Shown in pieces: positions 1-7,340 of a stretch of DNA of 64,000 nucleotides. Each line of letters opens with the position of its first letter. The stretch's first letter is position 1. The DNA comes from Domibacillus sp. DTU_2020_1001157_1_SI_ALB_TIR_016 (lineage in GTDB: Bacteria > Bacillota > Bacilli > Bacillales > Domibacillaceae), in contig NZ_CP135439.1 of assembly GCF_032341995.1 (NCBI RefSeq), forward strand, positions 2,749,501-2,813,500, given 5' to 3'. The position numbers were made by a program, and so were the translations under genes. The notes under the pieces were generated by a model. It was given only the letters and a program-made list of their open reading frames with translations. It searched no databases and had not been told where the DNA came from.

Positions 1-2
1 TC

Positions 3-137
3 GGTGTTGTTTATCACCCTGGAAGAGAACGATTTGGCAATTATGTTCCGTCGCGCTTATCCGAACGCTATAACGCTTTTATCCATATCGACAAAACGCA
101 CGCTTTGTCGCCTCACTTTTTTCATGGACTGCTTTAA
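3..137 (+). CDS. Erythromycin esterase family protein, C-terminal end (partial)
   Basis: An open frame runs from the window edge to TAA at 135-137 and encodes 44 residues. It contains the motif GNYVPSRLSERYNAFIHIDK followed by THALSPH, which resembles the conserved C-terminal end of erythromycin esterase (Ere-like) proteins. Members hydrolyse the macrolide lactone ring or act on unknown esters; the substrate cannot be told from this tail. The gene starts outside the window. It converges on the M50-like peptidase gene, with a perfect hairpin between them. Confidence 0.7.
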   Translation, partial: GVVYHPGRERFGNYVPSRLSERYNAFIHIDKTHALSPHFFHGLL

Positions 138-152
138 CAAAATAAAATTTTC

Positions 153-809
153 CTACCCGGCAAGCAGCTTGCCGGGTAAATAAATGCCGAAATACAAAGC
201 CTGAATCAAAAAAAGCAGTCCCCAAACGCGGCTTGAAATCCCGGTAGAGCGCTTTAAAGCAGAAGCATCCCCCGCTTTTTGAGGAGAAATAAGGCTTAAG
301 TAAAAAATGACCCAGCTGCTACGGACAGATTCCACCAGCAAAACCGCTGTAATTACATACATATATGCCTGCTGAACAGCCCCGGATGCGTACATATAAA
401 TGGCCGCGGTTCCTGCGAAAAACGCTACAAGCCAAAGAAAGCCGAACCAGTTGCGCACCCATAACACTAAACTGACCGCTAAAATCATAAACAAGCCGTA
501 ATACAGCCAGCCGGTATAACCATTCAGCGATGCCCAGGCAACAAAAAACGCAGAGGCAGATGCGAACGGATAGCCGGCAAGCGATGTAACAATCGCAGCG
601 AGCCTGTTGGCATGCGTTGTATAGGCCACGCCGCTCGTATCCCAAAACAGCTGGACGTGGTGGATGCCGCCGCCCGACAAGAGACTTGCGAGTACGTGGC
701 CAATCTCATGCAAAAGCGTATTTAACACACGAAAATATTTCCCCGCTATCGGAATACACGTTAAAAGGATTGCTGCTCCAACGAACAACATCGCCTGGCT
801 GATTGTCAT
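153..809 (-). CDS. M50-like membrane metallopeptidase
   Basis: The 218-residue protein is very hydrophobic, with several membrane segments. Near residue 34 it has the zinc-protease motif LLHEIGHVLASLLSGG (HExxH inside a membrane helix), typical of M50B-like peptidases found widely in Firmicutes. This suggests a membrane-embedded zinc protease, but the substrate is unknown and some family members lack proven activity. The start ATG lies just after the purine-rich GAAGGGGATG. It stands alone, convergent with the esterase fragment. Confidence 0.75.
   Translation of the reverse strand: MTISQAMLFVGAAILLTCIPIAGKYFRVLNTLLHEIGHVLASLLSGGGIHHVQLFWDTSGVAYTTHANRLAAIVTSLAGYPFASASAFFVAWASLNGYTGWLYYGLFMILAVSLVLWVRNWFGFLWLVAFFAGTAAIYMYASGAVQQAYMYVITAVLLVESVRSSWVIFYLSLISPQKAGDASALKRSTGISSRVWGLLFLIQALYFGIYLPGKLLAG
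154..178. terminator. Hairpin between convergent genes
   Basis: An 11-bp perfect inverted repeat (TACCCGGCAAG / CTTGCCGGGTA) with a 3-nt loop overlaps the stop codon of the leftward peptidase gene. On the minus strand it is followed by an AT-rich run with several T residues. It probably terminates the leftward gene. Confidence 0.7.
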
Positions 810-921
810 CGCATCCCCTTCTTTATCCGCTTATTTCACACGTATAAAAACTGATTACATGCTTCAATTTATTTACTTTATCATGCACGAATAAAGTCCA
901 CCAACTTTCGGATGACTGGTG

Positions 922-949
922 AAAAAGCGATGCGGGTGCATCGCTTTTT
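922..949. terminator. Bidirectional terminator hairpin
   Basis: Perfect 12-bp stem (AAAAAGCGATGC / GCATCGCTTTTT) with a 4-nt loop and T-runs on both strands. It lies downstream of the 28-residue minus-strand ORF. The roughly 110 bases between the peptidase start and this hairpin hold no recognisable gene. Confidence 0.8.
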
Positions 950-1021
950 ATTCGAGCCCGGCTCTTACATGAGTGGACTGTACGATCATTTATCTCCATG
1001 CTGCTGCTTTTCTAGTCTTCA

Positions 1022-1108
1022 TTAAAAGAACAGCATGTTTAATACGATCGTTAAAACAATCGATAAAACAATGGAAATGAGAATGCTTCCCATACAGGAC
1101 ATACGCAT
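1022..1108 (-). CDS. 28-residue hydrophobic peptide
   Basis: A short ORF starts ATG CGT ATG and encodes a single hydrophobic segment of alternating I, V and L residues (motif SIVLSIVLTIVLNMLFF at the C-terminus). It is preceded by a purine-rich AAAGGCGGG sequence at ribosome-binding distance and followed by a strong terminator at 922-949. Such one-helix peptides are common in Bacillus but mostly unnamed; a toxin-like or membrane-regulatory role is possible but not shown. The support comes from RBS, composition and terminator, not homology. Confidence 0.5.
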   Translation of the reverse strand: MRMSCMGSILISIVLSIVLTIVLNMLFF

Positions 1109-1342
1109 AGTTTATAACCCGCCTTTTGTAGTAGTGCCTTTCTTTTACCCCCTTCTGTCAACGCTTTAAACAAGCTTTATCCGTCCAGCCAGAAAAGCCT
1201 CTGCCTCCACTCTTTACTATGAGCATTTTCCGAAAAAAACCTCTAATAAAATCCTATCTCTTCTGTCGTAATGAAATTTTATGAGAAAGAAGCGACTATT
1301 TTTCTTTTCTTCATTTATCCTTTTTACGGAGCGGCTCGCAGC

Positions 1343-1392
1343 AGTCCAAACAAAAGAAGGCGTCTTCATAAGACACCTTCTTTTGTTTGGAC
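1343..1392. terminator. Long bidirectional terminator
   Basis: Two 22-base arms (1343-1364 and 1371-1392) pair almost completely, with one G-T wobble, around a 6-nt loop. It is a strong transcription barrier downstream of the coiled-coil gene at 1451-1783. The interval 1109-1342 upstream contains nothing else I can support. Confidence 0.8.
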
Positions 1393-1450
1393 TTTATATT
1401 CATCTGGCTATATAAGCAGCAGGTATACCACAGCCCTGAATGAATCTTTC

Positions 1451-1783
1451 CTACCATCCGCGGTGCTGGTTATTTGTTTGGATATGGTCTGTTTCAGAAT
1501 CAATCGTGCGTGCCATTTCTTTTATTTTAGCTAAACCATCATCAATCTGGCGCTTACTTGTACCAATACGGCTCGCTAACTGGGACAGTTGTGACGATTG
1601 TGGTGGATACGGTGCATTCGCCAATGCATTCAATTCTTGCTGGGCGGACTCTAAACTGATGGCAGCGTTATTTACCATATCTACTGCAAATTGAATTTTA
1701 TCGGCAATATGATCCACTTTATTCGCCACATCATTTGTATGCTGGTTTCCCCAGCCGTTTGAGTTGGAGTTAATATAGCTCAT
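1451..1783 (-). CDS. Hypothetical helical protein, second gene of a coiled-coil pair
   Basis: This 110-residue protein has a Gly/Asn-rich N-terminus followed by a mostly helical, polar body with heptad-like spacing (for example ANKVDHIADKIQFAVDMVNN). It has no signal peptide, membrane segment or cysteine. It lies 17 bases downstream of the other coiled-coil gene (1801-2217), with GGGAG before its ATG, so both are probably co-transcribed leftwards. I do not recognise the family. The length and helicity recall WXG100/LXG-associated or structural helper proteins, but the WxG signature is not convincing. Confidence 0.65.
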   Translation of the reverse strand: MSYINSNSNGWGNQHTNDVANKVDHIADKIQFAVDMVNNAAISLESAQQELNALANAPYPPQSSQLSQLASRIGTSKRQIDDGLAKIKEMARTIDSETDHIQTNNQHRGW

Positions 1784-1800
1784 GACAGTACTCCCTTCTT

Positions 1801-2217
1801 TTAGCCTTGAACTTTATCTGTAATATCGTCAATTTCTTTAACCTTATTGTTGATCCGGTCTGTTAATGTATCAATTTCATCTGTAAGCTTATCGACGTCT
1901 TTCACATTTTTCTGTACTTCAGCTAAGTTGTTTAATGTGTTTCTAACTTTGCCGGTAATCCCGTCTGAAATGGTTCCGACCAATACCTTGATATGATCTG
2001 GGGCATCCTTGCCAACTTGAGCCACAAGTGAATCGATAAGCGGCTGAATTTCACCTAACGTTGTTTGCGCATTGATCAGCTCACGCGAGCAAGAATTTAA
2101 CTCGTTGTCAATTTTATCAGAAGAACGGTCAATATCCGATTGAATATCTTTAATCTCTACCAAAACCTTATCAATATTGTTTCCAATTTCCCTTACTGAA
2201 CTTTTGCTTTTAAACAT
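1801..2217 (-). CDS. Hypothetical coiled-coil protein
   Basis: This 138-residue, nearly all-alpha protein has repeated I/L-heptads and a C-terminal run of KxxDxIDxLTDRINNKVKEI type, which strongly suggests a coiled coil. It has one cysteine and no membrane segment. The start ATG follows GGGAGG at good spacing. It is the first gene of a two-gene leftward unit with the 110-residue helical protein, and the pair may form a heteromeric bundle; this is inference. An inverted repeat and an AAAT repeat tract lie immediately upstream. Confidence 0.65.
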   Translation of the reverse strand: MFKSKSSVREIGNNIDKVLVEIKDIQSDIDRSSDKIDNELNSCSRELINAQTTLGEIQPLIDSLVAQVGKDAPDHIKVLVGTISDGITGKVRNTLNNLAEVQKNVKDVDKLTDEIDTLTDRINNKVKEIDDITDKVQG

Positions 2218-2231
2218 AGTCAGTTCCTCCC

Positions 2232-2278
2232 TTAAATAAATAAATAAATAAATATATAATTATGAAGGCATAATTATA
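2232..2278. repeat. AAAT tract plus inverted repeat upstream of coiled-coil genes
   Basis: About five tandem copies of AAAT (2232-2253) are followed by a perfect 10-bp inverted repeat with a 4-base spacer (TATAATTATG-AAGG-CATAATTATA, 2255-2278). Both lie in the presumed promoter or leader of the gene starting at 2217. The palindrome could be an operator and the tandem tract could vary in length. Confidence 0.5.
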
Positions 2279-2597
2279 AACGATCACAAACACTATAATG
2301 CCTGCCCTTTGAGTGGGCGGAGGCCTCTTTTTGTGTGCATTACAAAAGGTTCCAATTGCCTTATTTACCAGTATGCGTGATACGTACTAGGTAGATAAAG
2401 TGAAAAATGACCTATCTCAGTAAAAACGACATTTTTATGAAATGCGATAAAAAGGTTCCTGTTTCGCCATTTCAAAACAAGCCTTCCACTTTTCTCTCAT
2501 ATATACGGATAAATATATAAATGGTTTCGTTCCTTTTTCTCATTCAGATATTTATTTGAACTCCAGCGTCTTCCATGAAAAATCAACGGCTGAAAAC

Positions 2598-2631
2598 AAA
2601 AAGAGATGCCTTATTAAGGCATCTCTTTTTT
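2598..2631. terminator. Original queF terminator
   Basis: A hairpin of AAAAAGAGATGCCTT and AAGGCATCTCTTTTT lies about 60 bases beyond the displaced queF 3' end at 2689. By position it is the native terminator of queF, now separated from the working gene by the inserted element. Confidence 0.75.
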
Positions 2632-2688
2632 GCACATGTTATGATGGCGAATCGCTTGATTCCATTTTAAACGAATACCCTGCGCCTC

Positions 2689-2906
2689 TTACCGGTTATC
2701 CACCGTTTCTGGATACAGGTCATGGTTCATCATGCGGTACTCGGCCATTTTTTCGTATTTCGTGCCAGGCTTCCCGTAGTTCGTGTACGGGTCAATGGAA
2801 ATCCCGCCACGAGGCGTGAATTTGCCCCATACTTCAATGTAGCGTGGATCCATAAGTTCAATAAGGTCATTCATGATAATGTTCATGCAGTCCTCATGAA
2901 AATCAC
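2689..2906 (-). pseudogene. queF: Displaced native 3' end of queF
   Basis: The last 65 codons encode exactly the same residues as the C-terminus of the intact queF at 8306-8803, from [10 protein letters not shown] to YPETVDNR. The DNA differs at scattered positions, apparently all silent (for example 2812 versus 8429). The segment has no 5' part of the gene. The nucleotide match stops abruptly at 2906, next to the integrase remnant. The natural reading is that an element recombined into queF and brought its own queF tail, leaving this original tail stranded on the far side. Confidence 0.85.
2813..2906. other. Candidate attachment-site core, left copy
   Basis: A 94-base block identical to 8430-8523. 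Silent differences appear on one side (first at 2812/8429), and unrelated sequence begins on the other (2907/8524). The recombination crossover should lie inside this block. Confidence 0.65.
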
Positions 2907-2951
2907 TGCCTGCAAGCCCAGTTATATCAAGGGCTGAGCGGCTTCATTCAA

Positions 2952-3287
2952 TCATTGGTCACCACTATGGTCACTAGACTTGAACAGTTCATCAAACGTG
3001 CCAGCCGCTTCAAGCTGCATCGACGGTAATACGTGGCTGTATGTGTTCAATGTCACCGTTACATTCTTGTGGCCAAGCCGCTCCTGAATGATCTTAGGAT
3101 TCACCTTATTTGCCATCAAGAACGTAGCGTGCGTATGTCTGAGATCATGAAGACGAATTTCGGGAATGCCTAGCTGCTGAACTGTCACTTTAAACGCTCG
3201 TCTAAAGTTATTTGGATGCACCCAGTTTCCGTTTTTCGTACAAACAACTAAATCATATTGAAGGTACTCATCTGCCAGCACCTCTCG
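2952..3287 (-). pseudogene. Tyrosine recombinase (integrase), C-terminal remnant
   Basis: About 109 residues of a phage/ICE-type integrase catalytic domain remain. They carry the box-II motif LRHTHATFLM, LGHKNVTVTLNTYSHV with the nucleophilic tyrosine, and a normal C-terminal tail. The arm-binding and core-binding domains and the first catalytic arginine are missing. Upstream of about 3287 the frame runs into DNA that codes in the other direction. The gene ends right beside the queF attachment block, the usual place for an integrase. It cannot make an active enzyme. Confidence 0.85.
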
Positions 3288-3515
3288 CTCACGATAGAAG
3301 ACTTTGAAGTCACTTATCTTGAAACCTTCAAAAAAGAAACAGAACCGATGGGCGAGGAAATATTTCGTATCTTAAATAATGTGTTCGAATCAGTTGATTG
3401 TTATTGGCACGAGTGTCTTCCAGGTCAAGAAACTGCCTTTGAAATTTCCGAACAGAAATTAAGAGAAGAAGTATATCAGGCATTAACGAAACTAACCAAT
3501 GCACTCAACTTTTAA
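3285..3515 (+). pseudogene. Colicin-immunity-like protein, N-terminally truncated
   Basis: An open frame encodes TIEDFEVTYLETFKKE, then IFRILNNVFESVDCYW, then FEISEQKLREEVYQAL. The order resembles the bacterial self-protective colicin-like immunity family: an E-x-F-x-x-x-Y helix, a 'vDxY' helix and a terminal E-Q-L-R-E-x-V helix. The N-terminal part is absent because the frame begins inside the broken integrase at about 3285, so this is a fusion junction. The family call is by motif memory and moderately certain. It belongs with the immunity genes to the right. Confidence 0.55.
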
Positions 3516-3695
3516 GAATGTTATTAATCAGATTCGGTCAACTGCCGCTTAATCTAGAATTATTCCTGCTTGTCTGTATGGACGTACTGTTTAGTAAGAT
3601 CGGTTTTCGGTTTGTAAAAAACTTTCTGATTTTCTCTTCTTTTTTGATTAATCACTGTCAAAACGGGTATACAGTTGTGAAAGGGAGGGCTTTAT

Positions 3696-3896
3696 ATGAA
3701 CTCAGCAAACATCTATCTAGAATTGCATAAAGAATACCTACTCAGCATAAGTGGACAAAACAGACCAGGCCAAATCAATCAGTTTGAAGTACTCCATCTT
3801 GATCTGCAAGGTTGGCTACAAAAGGAACAAGGGCTATCTTCAGCACAAGCAAAAGCCGTGATTGAAGATTCTATCATGACAGAAGTAGTCGCATAA
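3696..3896 (+). CDS. Small hypothetical protein of the element
   Basis: The 66-residue acidic, helical protein starts at ATG behind GGGAGGG and ends just before a short hairpin with an eight-T run (about 3897-3915). The sequence (for example GWLQKEQGLSSAQAKAVIED) has normal coding character. I do not recognise the family. It is the only apparently intact rightward gene in the element. The interval 3516-3695 upstream contains only AT-rich DNA and presumably its promoter. Confidence 0.55.
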   Translation: MNSANIYLELHKEYLLSISGQNRPGQINQFEVLHLDLQGWLQKEQGLSSAQAKAVIEDSIMTEVVA

Positions 3897-4077
3897 GCCT
3901 TTAGGCTCTTTTTTTTGCTTTCTTATCAATGTGAAACCATAATAAACCTGCTTCTTCCGTATGTTTTAAAGTTGAATGATTGGTTTCATCAAAATAACAA
4001 CTTTACAGTTTCGGTCTACTGCTTCATTTCATTCGAAGAAAAAGAGATAGTTCAAAGCATGAAATCTTGTATATAGC

Positions 4078-4101
4078 GTGATAAAAACAGAATTTTATCA
4101 C
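4078..4101. repeat. Inverted repeat GTGATAAAA-N6-TTTTATCAC
   Basis: A perfect 9-bp palindrome with a 6-base spacer in the non-coding stretch 3916-4147. It has no adjoining gene on either side with an obvious terminator role, so it may be an operator or a relic of a promoter of the element. Confidence 0.4.
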
Positions 4102-4147
4102 ACGTTAAGCACACGCAAAAACCTTGTCTATTGAGAGGATTCTAGGC

Positions 4148-4249
4148 ATGCCGCTAACGTCTTTCGTACGTACAAAAAATGAAGCTGAGTGTGGGGATGA
4201 AGGTACATACACTGCTTTTAAAAAAGCAGTGCGAGCATCTGGTGATTAA
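4148..4249 (+). CDS. Possible 33-residue peptide
   Basis: An ATG with GAGAGG about ten bases upstream opens a short frame ending at TAA 4247-4249 (contains KNEAECGDEGTYTAFKKAVR). A CACTGC/GCAGTG inverted repeat lies within it (4210-4231). There is no homology I recognise; it may be the stump of a larger gene. It is listed because composition and RBS are reasonable. The remaining stretch 4250-4368 holds nothing I can support. Confidence 0.25.
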   Translation: MPLTSFVRTKNEAECGDEGTYTAFKKAVRASGD

Positions 4250-4368
4250 CACCCCCCACTTACGTATATGCTCCCCTCTACTTACAAAACGCACATCCCT
4301 AGTTGACGTTTTTAAAAACAGGAGCTGCTTAGGCAAACTCTTCTTCTAGGCTTATTATTTTTAGCTAA

Positions 4369-4725
4369 TCACCTTCTCCAGAACTTTCTTGCGTTCGCAT
4401 ATCTTCTTGCTGACGTAGAAGGGGAAAATTTTATTTTGTGCTTTCCTTCTAATTCCTTCTTTGCTTTTTCAGTTAGTTCCATTCCCTGCCTATTATGCTC
4501 TACTTCAAATTCGATTCCGTTAGGCAGCAGCTTGTCTTTATCCCAATCAATCCATTCTCCATATCTTGTCATCCAATCCCAAAGTTCTTCTTTTAATCCC
4601 TCCGAAATTGAAATTTCATCTATATCAAGGTTGCTGCCACAATGACTACACCATATAGGGTCACCACCCATATCCCCTTCGATTATCAATTCATAAGGTA
4701 TGTTTTGTTCACAAGAGCATTCCAT
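4369..4725 (-). CDS. Zinc-ribbon-like hypothetical protein of the immunity island
   Basis: The protein is about 117 residues. It opens with CSC and WCSHCGSN, a probable zinc ribbon, followed by an acidic Trp-rich centre (ELWDWMTRYGEWIDWDKDK) and a basic C-terminus with RRYANARKFWRR. The preferred start is the ATG at 4725, ten bases after AAGGAG; a TTG at 4734 is the alternative. Similar unnamed proteins occur in Firmicute mobile regions. Its place among immunity genes suggests, but does not prove, a protective role. Confidence 0.6.
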   Translation of the reverse strand: MECSCEQNIPYELIIEGDMGGDPIWCSHCGSNLDIDEISISEGLKEELWDWMTRYGEWIDWDKDKLLPNGIEFEVEHNRQGMELTEKAKKELEGKHKIKFSPSTSARRYANARKFWRR

Positions 4726-4768
4726 TTTCTTCAAGCTCCTTCACATTCAAGTTTTACTGAACGACTTG

Positions 4769-5055
4769 TCATAATTCAAACGTGTCAAAGTCCTTCTCAA
4801 TTTCCTCTGCTGTAATTCCAATATAATCTAGTATGATGGCTGGATGGGAATAATTTAGTATCTTTCTCAATGTTGCTACGTCATGGAATTGTTTGTAATG
4901 CCAGTATCCGAACGTTTTACGCATCGTGTGTGTTCCAATCCCTGTACTTATATAGCCATGTCTGCTGCTTTATTCAATTGTCTGTACGCTTGTATGTGTG
5001 TTCATTCAACGCCCATTTTTACAAACAAAAAAGGCACGTGATGGATCACCACGAA
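4769..5055 (-). pseudogene. Second tyrosine recombinase remnant, frameshifted
   Basis: Joined across frames, the minus strand reads DPSRAFFVCKNGR, then QAYRQLNKAADMAI, then GIGTHTMRKTFGYWHYKQ and HDVATLRKILNYSHP, ending FDTFEL and stop at 4769. This is the C-terminal half of a Bacillus-type integrase: THTMRKTFGYW is box II and the LDYIGI tail carries the tyrosine. At least two frame changes (near 4945 and near 5000) and the lack of an N-terminus make it a pseudogene. It is distinct in sequence from the 2952-3287 remnant. Confidence 0.75.
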
Positions 5056-5130
5056 CCTTGATGCTTTATTTTAATCTCTAGCTAACAGTAGACCAGTAGT
5101 GTTGGTTAAACAACCAAGTCTTTGGGAAAC

Positions 5131-5814
5131 TCACTCTTCGTCCTGTTTTTCAAAATCACTCCATGTCCAGTTTGACCAATGAGTGTTTGGATTTTCTTCA
5201 TGTATTACATTTTTATCATTTAGCTCAATAGCGTTTGCAAGGCTTTGAAAGAAATGATTTTCACTTGGTTTTTCCTCATCTATGTGTTCCCACCCTTCCG
5301 TTTGGTAAAATAAAGTAAGGGAAGGGACAGCATCAATCTCTTGAAACATGTCCGAAGTGCTCAGCCAAAATTTTTCTTTGCAATGAGCACTCAAAAAGCG
5401 AGCCAGTTTGGTTGGATTAAAGGATTCGGGTTCAATTCCTAACTGTGCGTAATCTCCAGCCTGAGATTCTAGGACAACTGTCTCTTTGTTTACAATCAAA
5501 TCTAAGTGGAAGGGATTCACTAAAAATTGATCGTCATCATCAAATAGTTCTCTATTGTCTGCTAAAGTCACAATATCGTCTAAACTGATAATAAACCCTT
5601 GTTCCTCGGCATCCTTCCCGTAAACATAAAGATCATTAGCAATGTTTTGGTTTTTATCGACACCTACGATTTCGAATACAATAAGCCAGTTTTCTTCATC
5701 TTTAAAAACCGATAGCCTGCATTGAGCTAAATCGAAATTGTAATTATCCAATACTGGAAAATCAAAGTCTTCTGAATAGCTGTCTAATGTTTGAAGTATT
5801 TCTTTTGCTTTCAT
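5131..5814 (-). CDS. DUF7003-like protein, probable immunity or stress partner
   Basis: This soluble, strongly acidic protein has 227 residues. The opening (KEILQTLDSYSEDFDFPVLD, then LSVFKDEENWLIVFEIVG and DLYVYG) resembles the DUF7003 proteins that occur near polymorphic-toxin immunity genes; this family call is from memory. There are no cysteine motifs or membrane segments. The start ATG follows GGAGAG. It is the last gene of a leftward run with the HEAT-repeat and SMI1/KNR4 genes. The acidity fits a toxin-neutralising role, which remains inference. Confidence 0.6.
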   Translation of the reverse strand: MKAKEILQTLDSYSEDFDFPVLDNYNFDLAQCRLSVFKDEENWLIVFEIVGVDKNQNIANDLYVYGKDAEEQGFIISLDDIVTLADNRELFDDDDQFLVNPFHLDLIVNKETVVLESQAGDYAQLGIEPESFNPTKLARFLSAHCKEKFWLSTSDMFQEIDAVPSLTLFYQTEGWEHIDEEKPSENHFFQSLANAIELNDKNVIHEENPNTHWSNWTWSDFEKQDEE

Positions 5815-5851
5815 TTCTAATTTCGCTCTCCAATAAAGTTAGTCAACCAAG

Positions 5852-6355
5852 TTAGGTAAAACTTGAAATAGCTTCATTTAATTCTTCAAGAACCTCTTCG
5901 TCTTCTTCTATGGCTAACCGTTCTTGAAGCAGTGGAAGAATCTTTTTGTTTCCAATGCAATGTAAAGCATAAATAGAATATGCTCTAATTTCTTCATTTG
6001 GATCGTTAATACATGATGATAAAGAATCGACTAATCTTTCATCAGGAAAAGATTTGGCTATCTGTGTACCCCAATACCTCTTTCCTTCATTTTCGCTTTG
6101 TATGATTTCAATCAACTGTGGCACTACTTGGTCATTAGAAAAACTTTCCAATACCGCTACAGCATGGTCATGTATCCCATAACTCTCACTTAAACTAAAG
6201 GTCATCATAATAGGTTTAATACAGACTGTGTCTGGATGTTCGCTAAAATAGTCAATTGATTCAGCGTATTCATTCAGCATTTCTTCCGTCATGCACTCCT
6301 CATTAGGCATCGGAGAATATTTTTCAAGTATCAATAAAGCCTGTTCTTTATTCAT
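5852..6355 (-). CDS. HEAT-repeat protein
   Basis: The 167-residue protein has repeated amphipathic helix pairs such as HDHAVAVLESFSNDQVVPQL, CINDPNEEIRAYSIYALHCI and LPLLQERLAIEEDEEVLEEL. These are HEAT-like units covering residues about 55-165. HEAT scaffolds of this size are frequent among immunity proteins of toxin systems. ATG 6355 is seven bases behind AAGGGG and is preferred to the TTG one codon earlier. It lies between DUF7003-like and SMI1/KNR4 genes, all leftward. Confidence 0.7.
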   Translation of the reverse strand: MNKEQALLILEKYSPMPNEECMTEEMLNEYAESIDYFSEHPDTVCIKPIMMTFSLSESYGIHDHAVAVLESFSNDQVVPQLIEIIQSENEGKRYWGTQIAKSFPDERLVDSLSSCINDPNEEIRAYSIYALHCIGNKKILPLLQERLAIEEDEEVLEELNEAISSFT

Positions 6356-6457
6356 CAAAGTTCCCCTTCTCTTTAATTTATTGGATATCTTTTTATGTTT
6401 TTGAAAAAGGAGTTGGAAGAATAATAAGTATTTTAAATCATCAGTTGGCTATGATTG

Positions 6458-7162
6458 CTAGAACCACATATTTAGCTTCGCAGGCTCTGATTCTGTTTCG
6501 CTAATACTTCTTTTCCAGTTTACACCGCATAACAAACCATCTTTTTGCATTCCTGAAATCCATTTTTTTAGAAAATCTGATAACGAAATTTCAAGAATCG
6601 TATACCCTTTCCACTCTTCAGTCCACTGGTTTGCAGTGGTTTCATTAGACCAAAACAATAACACATCTGTATCTTCTTCGGCAGAAGCTGCACACGCTAA
6701 CCCACCTTCTTTTTCGTCAATAAGTGTGTAGATAATTTGGCTGGCTTTAACTTCTTTAGCGAACTGCTCTAATCTGCTTTCTTCCGTTTGATGAATCTCA
6801 CGAATCCAGTCGCCTAATGAAAAAGATTCCAATGAAAGTGTTTTTGTTTCATGATTCCAATAATACAATGCATTTGTAACATACCCTTCAGCGTTTATAT
6901 ATCCTAGCTGATTTAATGTTCCGTTATCTGCAATTGCAACAAAACCCGAAGGAAGCAATTCTTTTAATTCTTGGTTATTCCTGACGATATTATCCCACGT
7001 TTTTTTAATAAACTCTTCATCTTTAATGGGATAAAACGCCCAATCACCAATCTCAAATTTGTTTTGCGTAAGCAAAAGTTGCTTGTAATCTTCTGGGAGC
7101 GAAATACCTAAATCTTGTTCTGCTTTTTGAACGGCTGTCTGTTTAGCACCTGGTAGGCTCAT
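6458..7162 (-). CDS. SMI1/KNR4 (SUKH) family immunity protein
   Basis: The N-terminal half matches the SUKH fold: KAEQDLGISLPEDYKQLLLT, then a strand-rich region with GFVAIADNGTLNQLGYINAE and LESFSLGDWIREI. This order is the SMI1/KNR4 signature. The roughly 90 C-terminal residues form an extra domain that I do not recognise. SUKH proteins commonly neutralise nuclease or other toxins of contact-dependent and polymorphic systems. No cognate toxin gene is adjacent. Start ATG follows GGGG at good distance. Confidence 0.8.
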   Translation of the reverse strand: MSLPGAKQTAVQKAEQDLGISLPEDYKQLLLTQNKFEIGDWAFYPIKDEEFIKKTWDNIVRNNQELKELLPSGFVAIADNGTLNQLGYINAEGYVTNALYYWNHETKTLSLESFSLGDWIREIHQTEESRLEQFAKEVKASQIIYTLIDEKEGGLACAASAEEDTDVLLFWSNETTANQWTEEWKGYTILEISLSDFLKKWISGMQKDGLLCGVNWKRSISETESEPAKLNMWF

Positions 7163-7340
7163 GACTGTTACCCCTTTTGCAGGTTAAATAGTAAAGTGAA
7201 TTTCCACTATCTGTTGTCTTTATTCTAGTTTAACCATACTCTTTATTCAAATTGACTAATCAACAGTTCGAGGATACAAATGAACAACACTATTCTCGGA
7301 TTGGGAAGCAGCTGGCCGTTGTACTAGCAGGGTCGTCAGT

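Noticed and set aside
319..645. 108-residue minus-strand ORF
   Set aside because: Shadow of the M50-like gene in another frame, rich in Cys and Arg and without an RBS.
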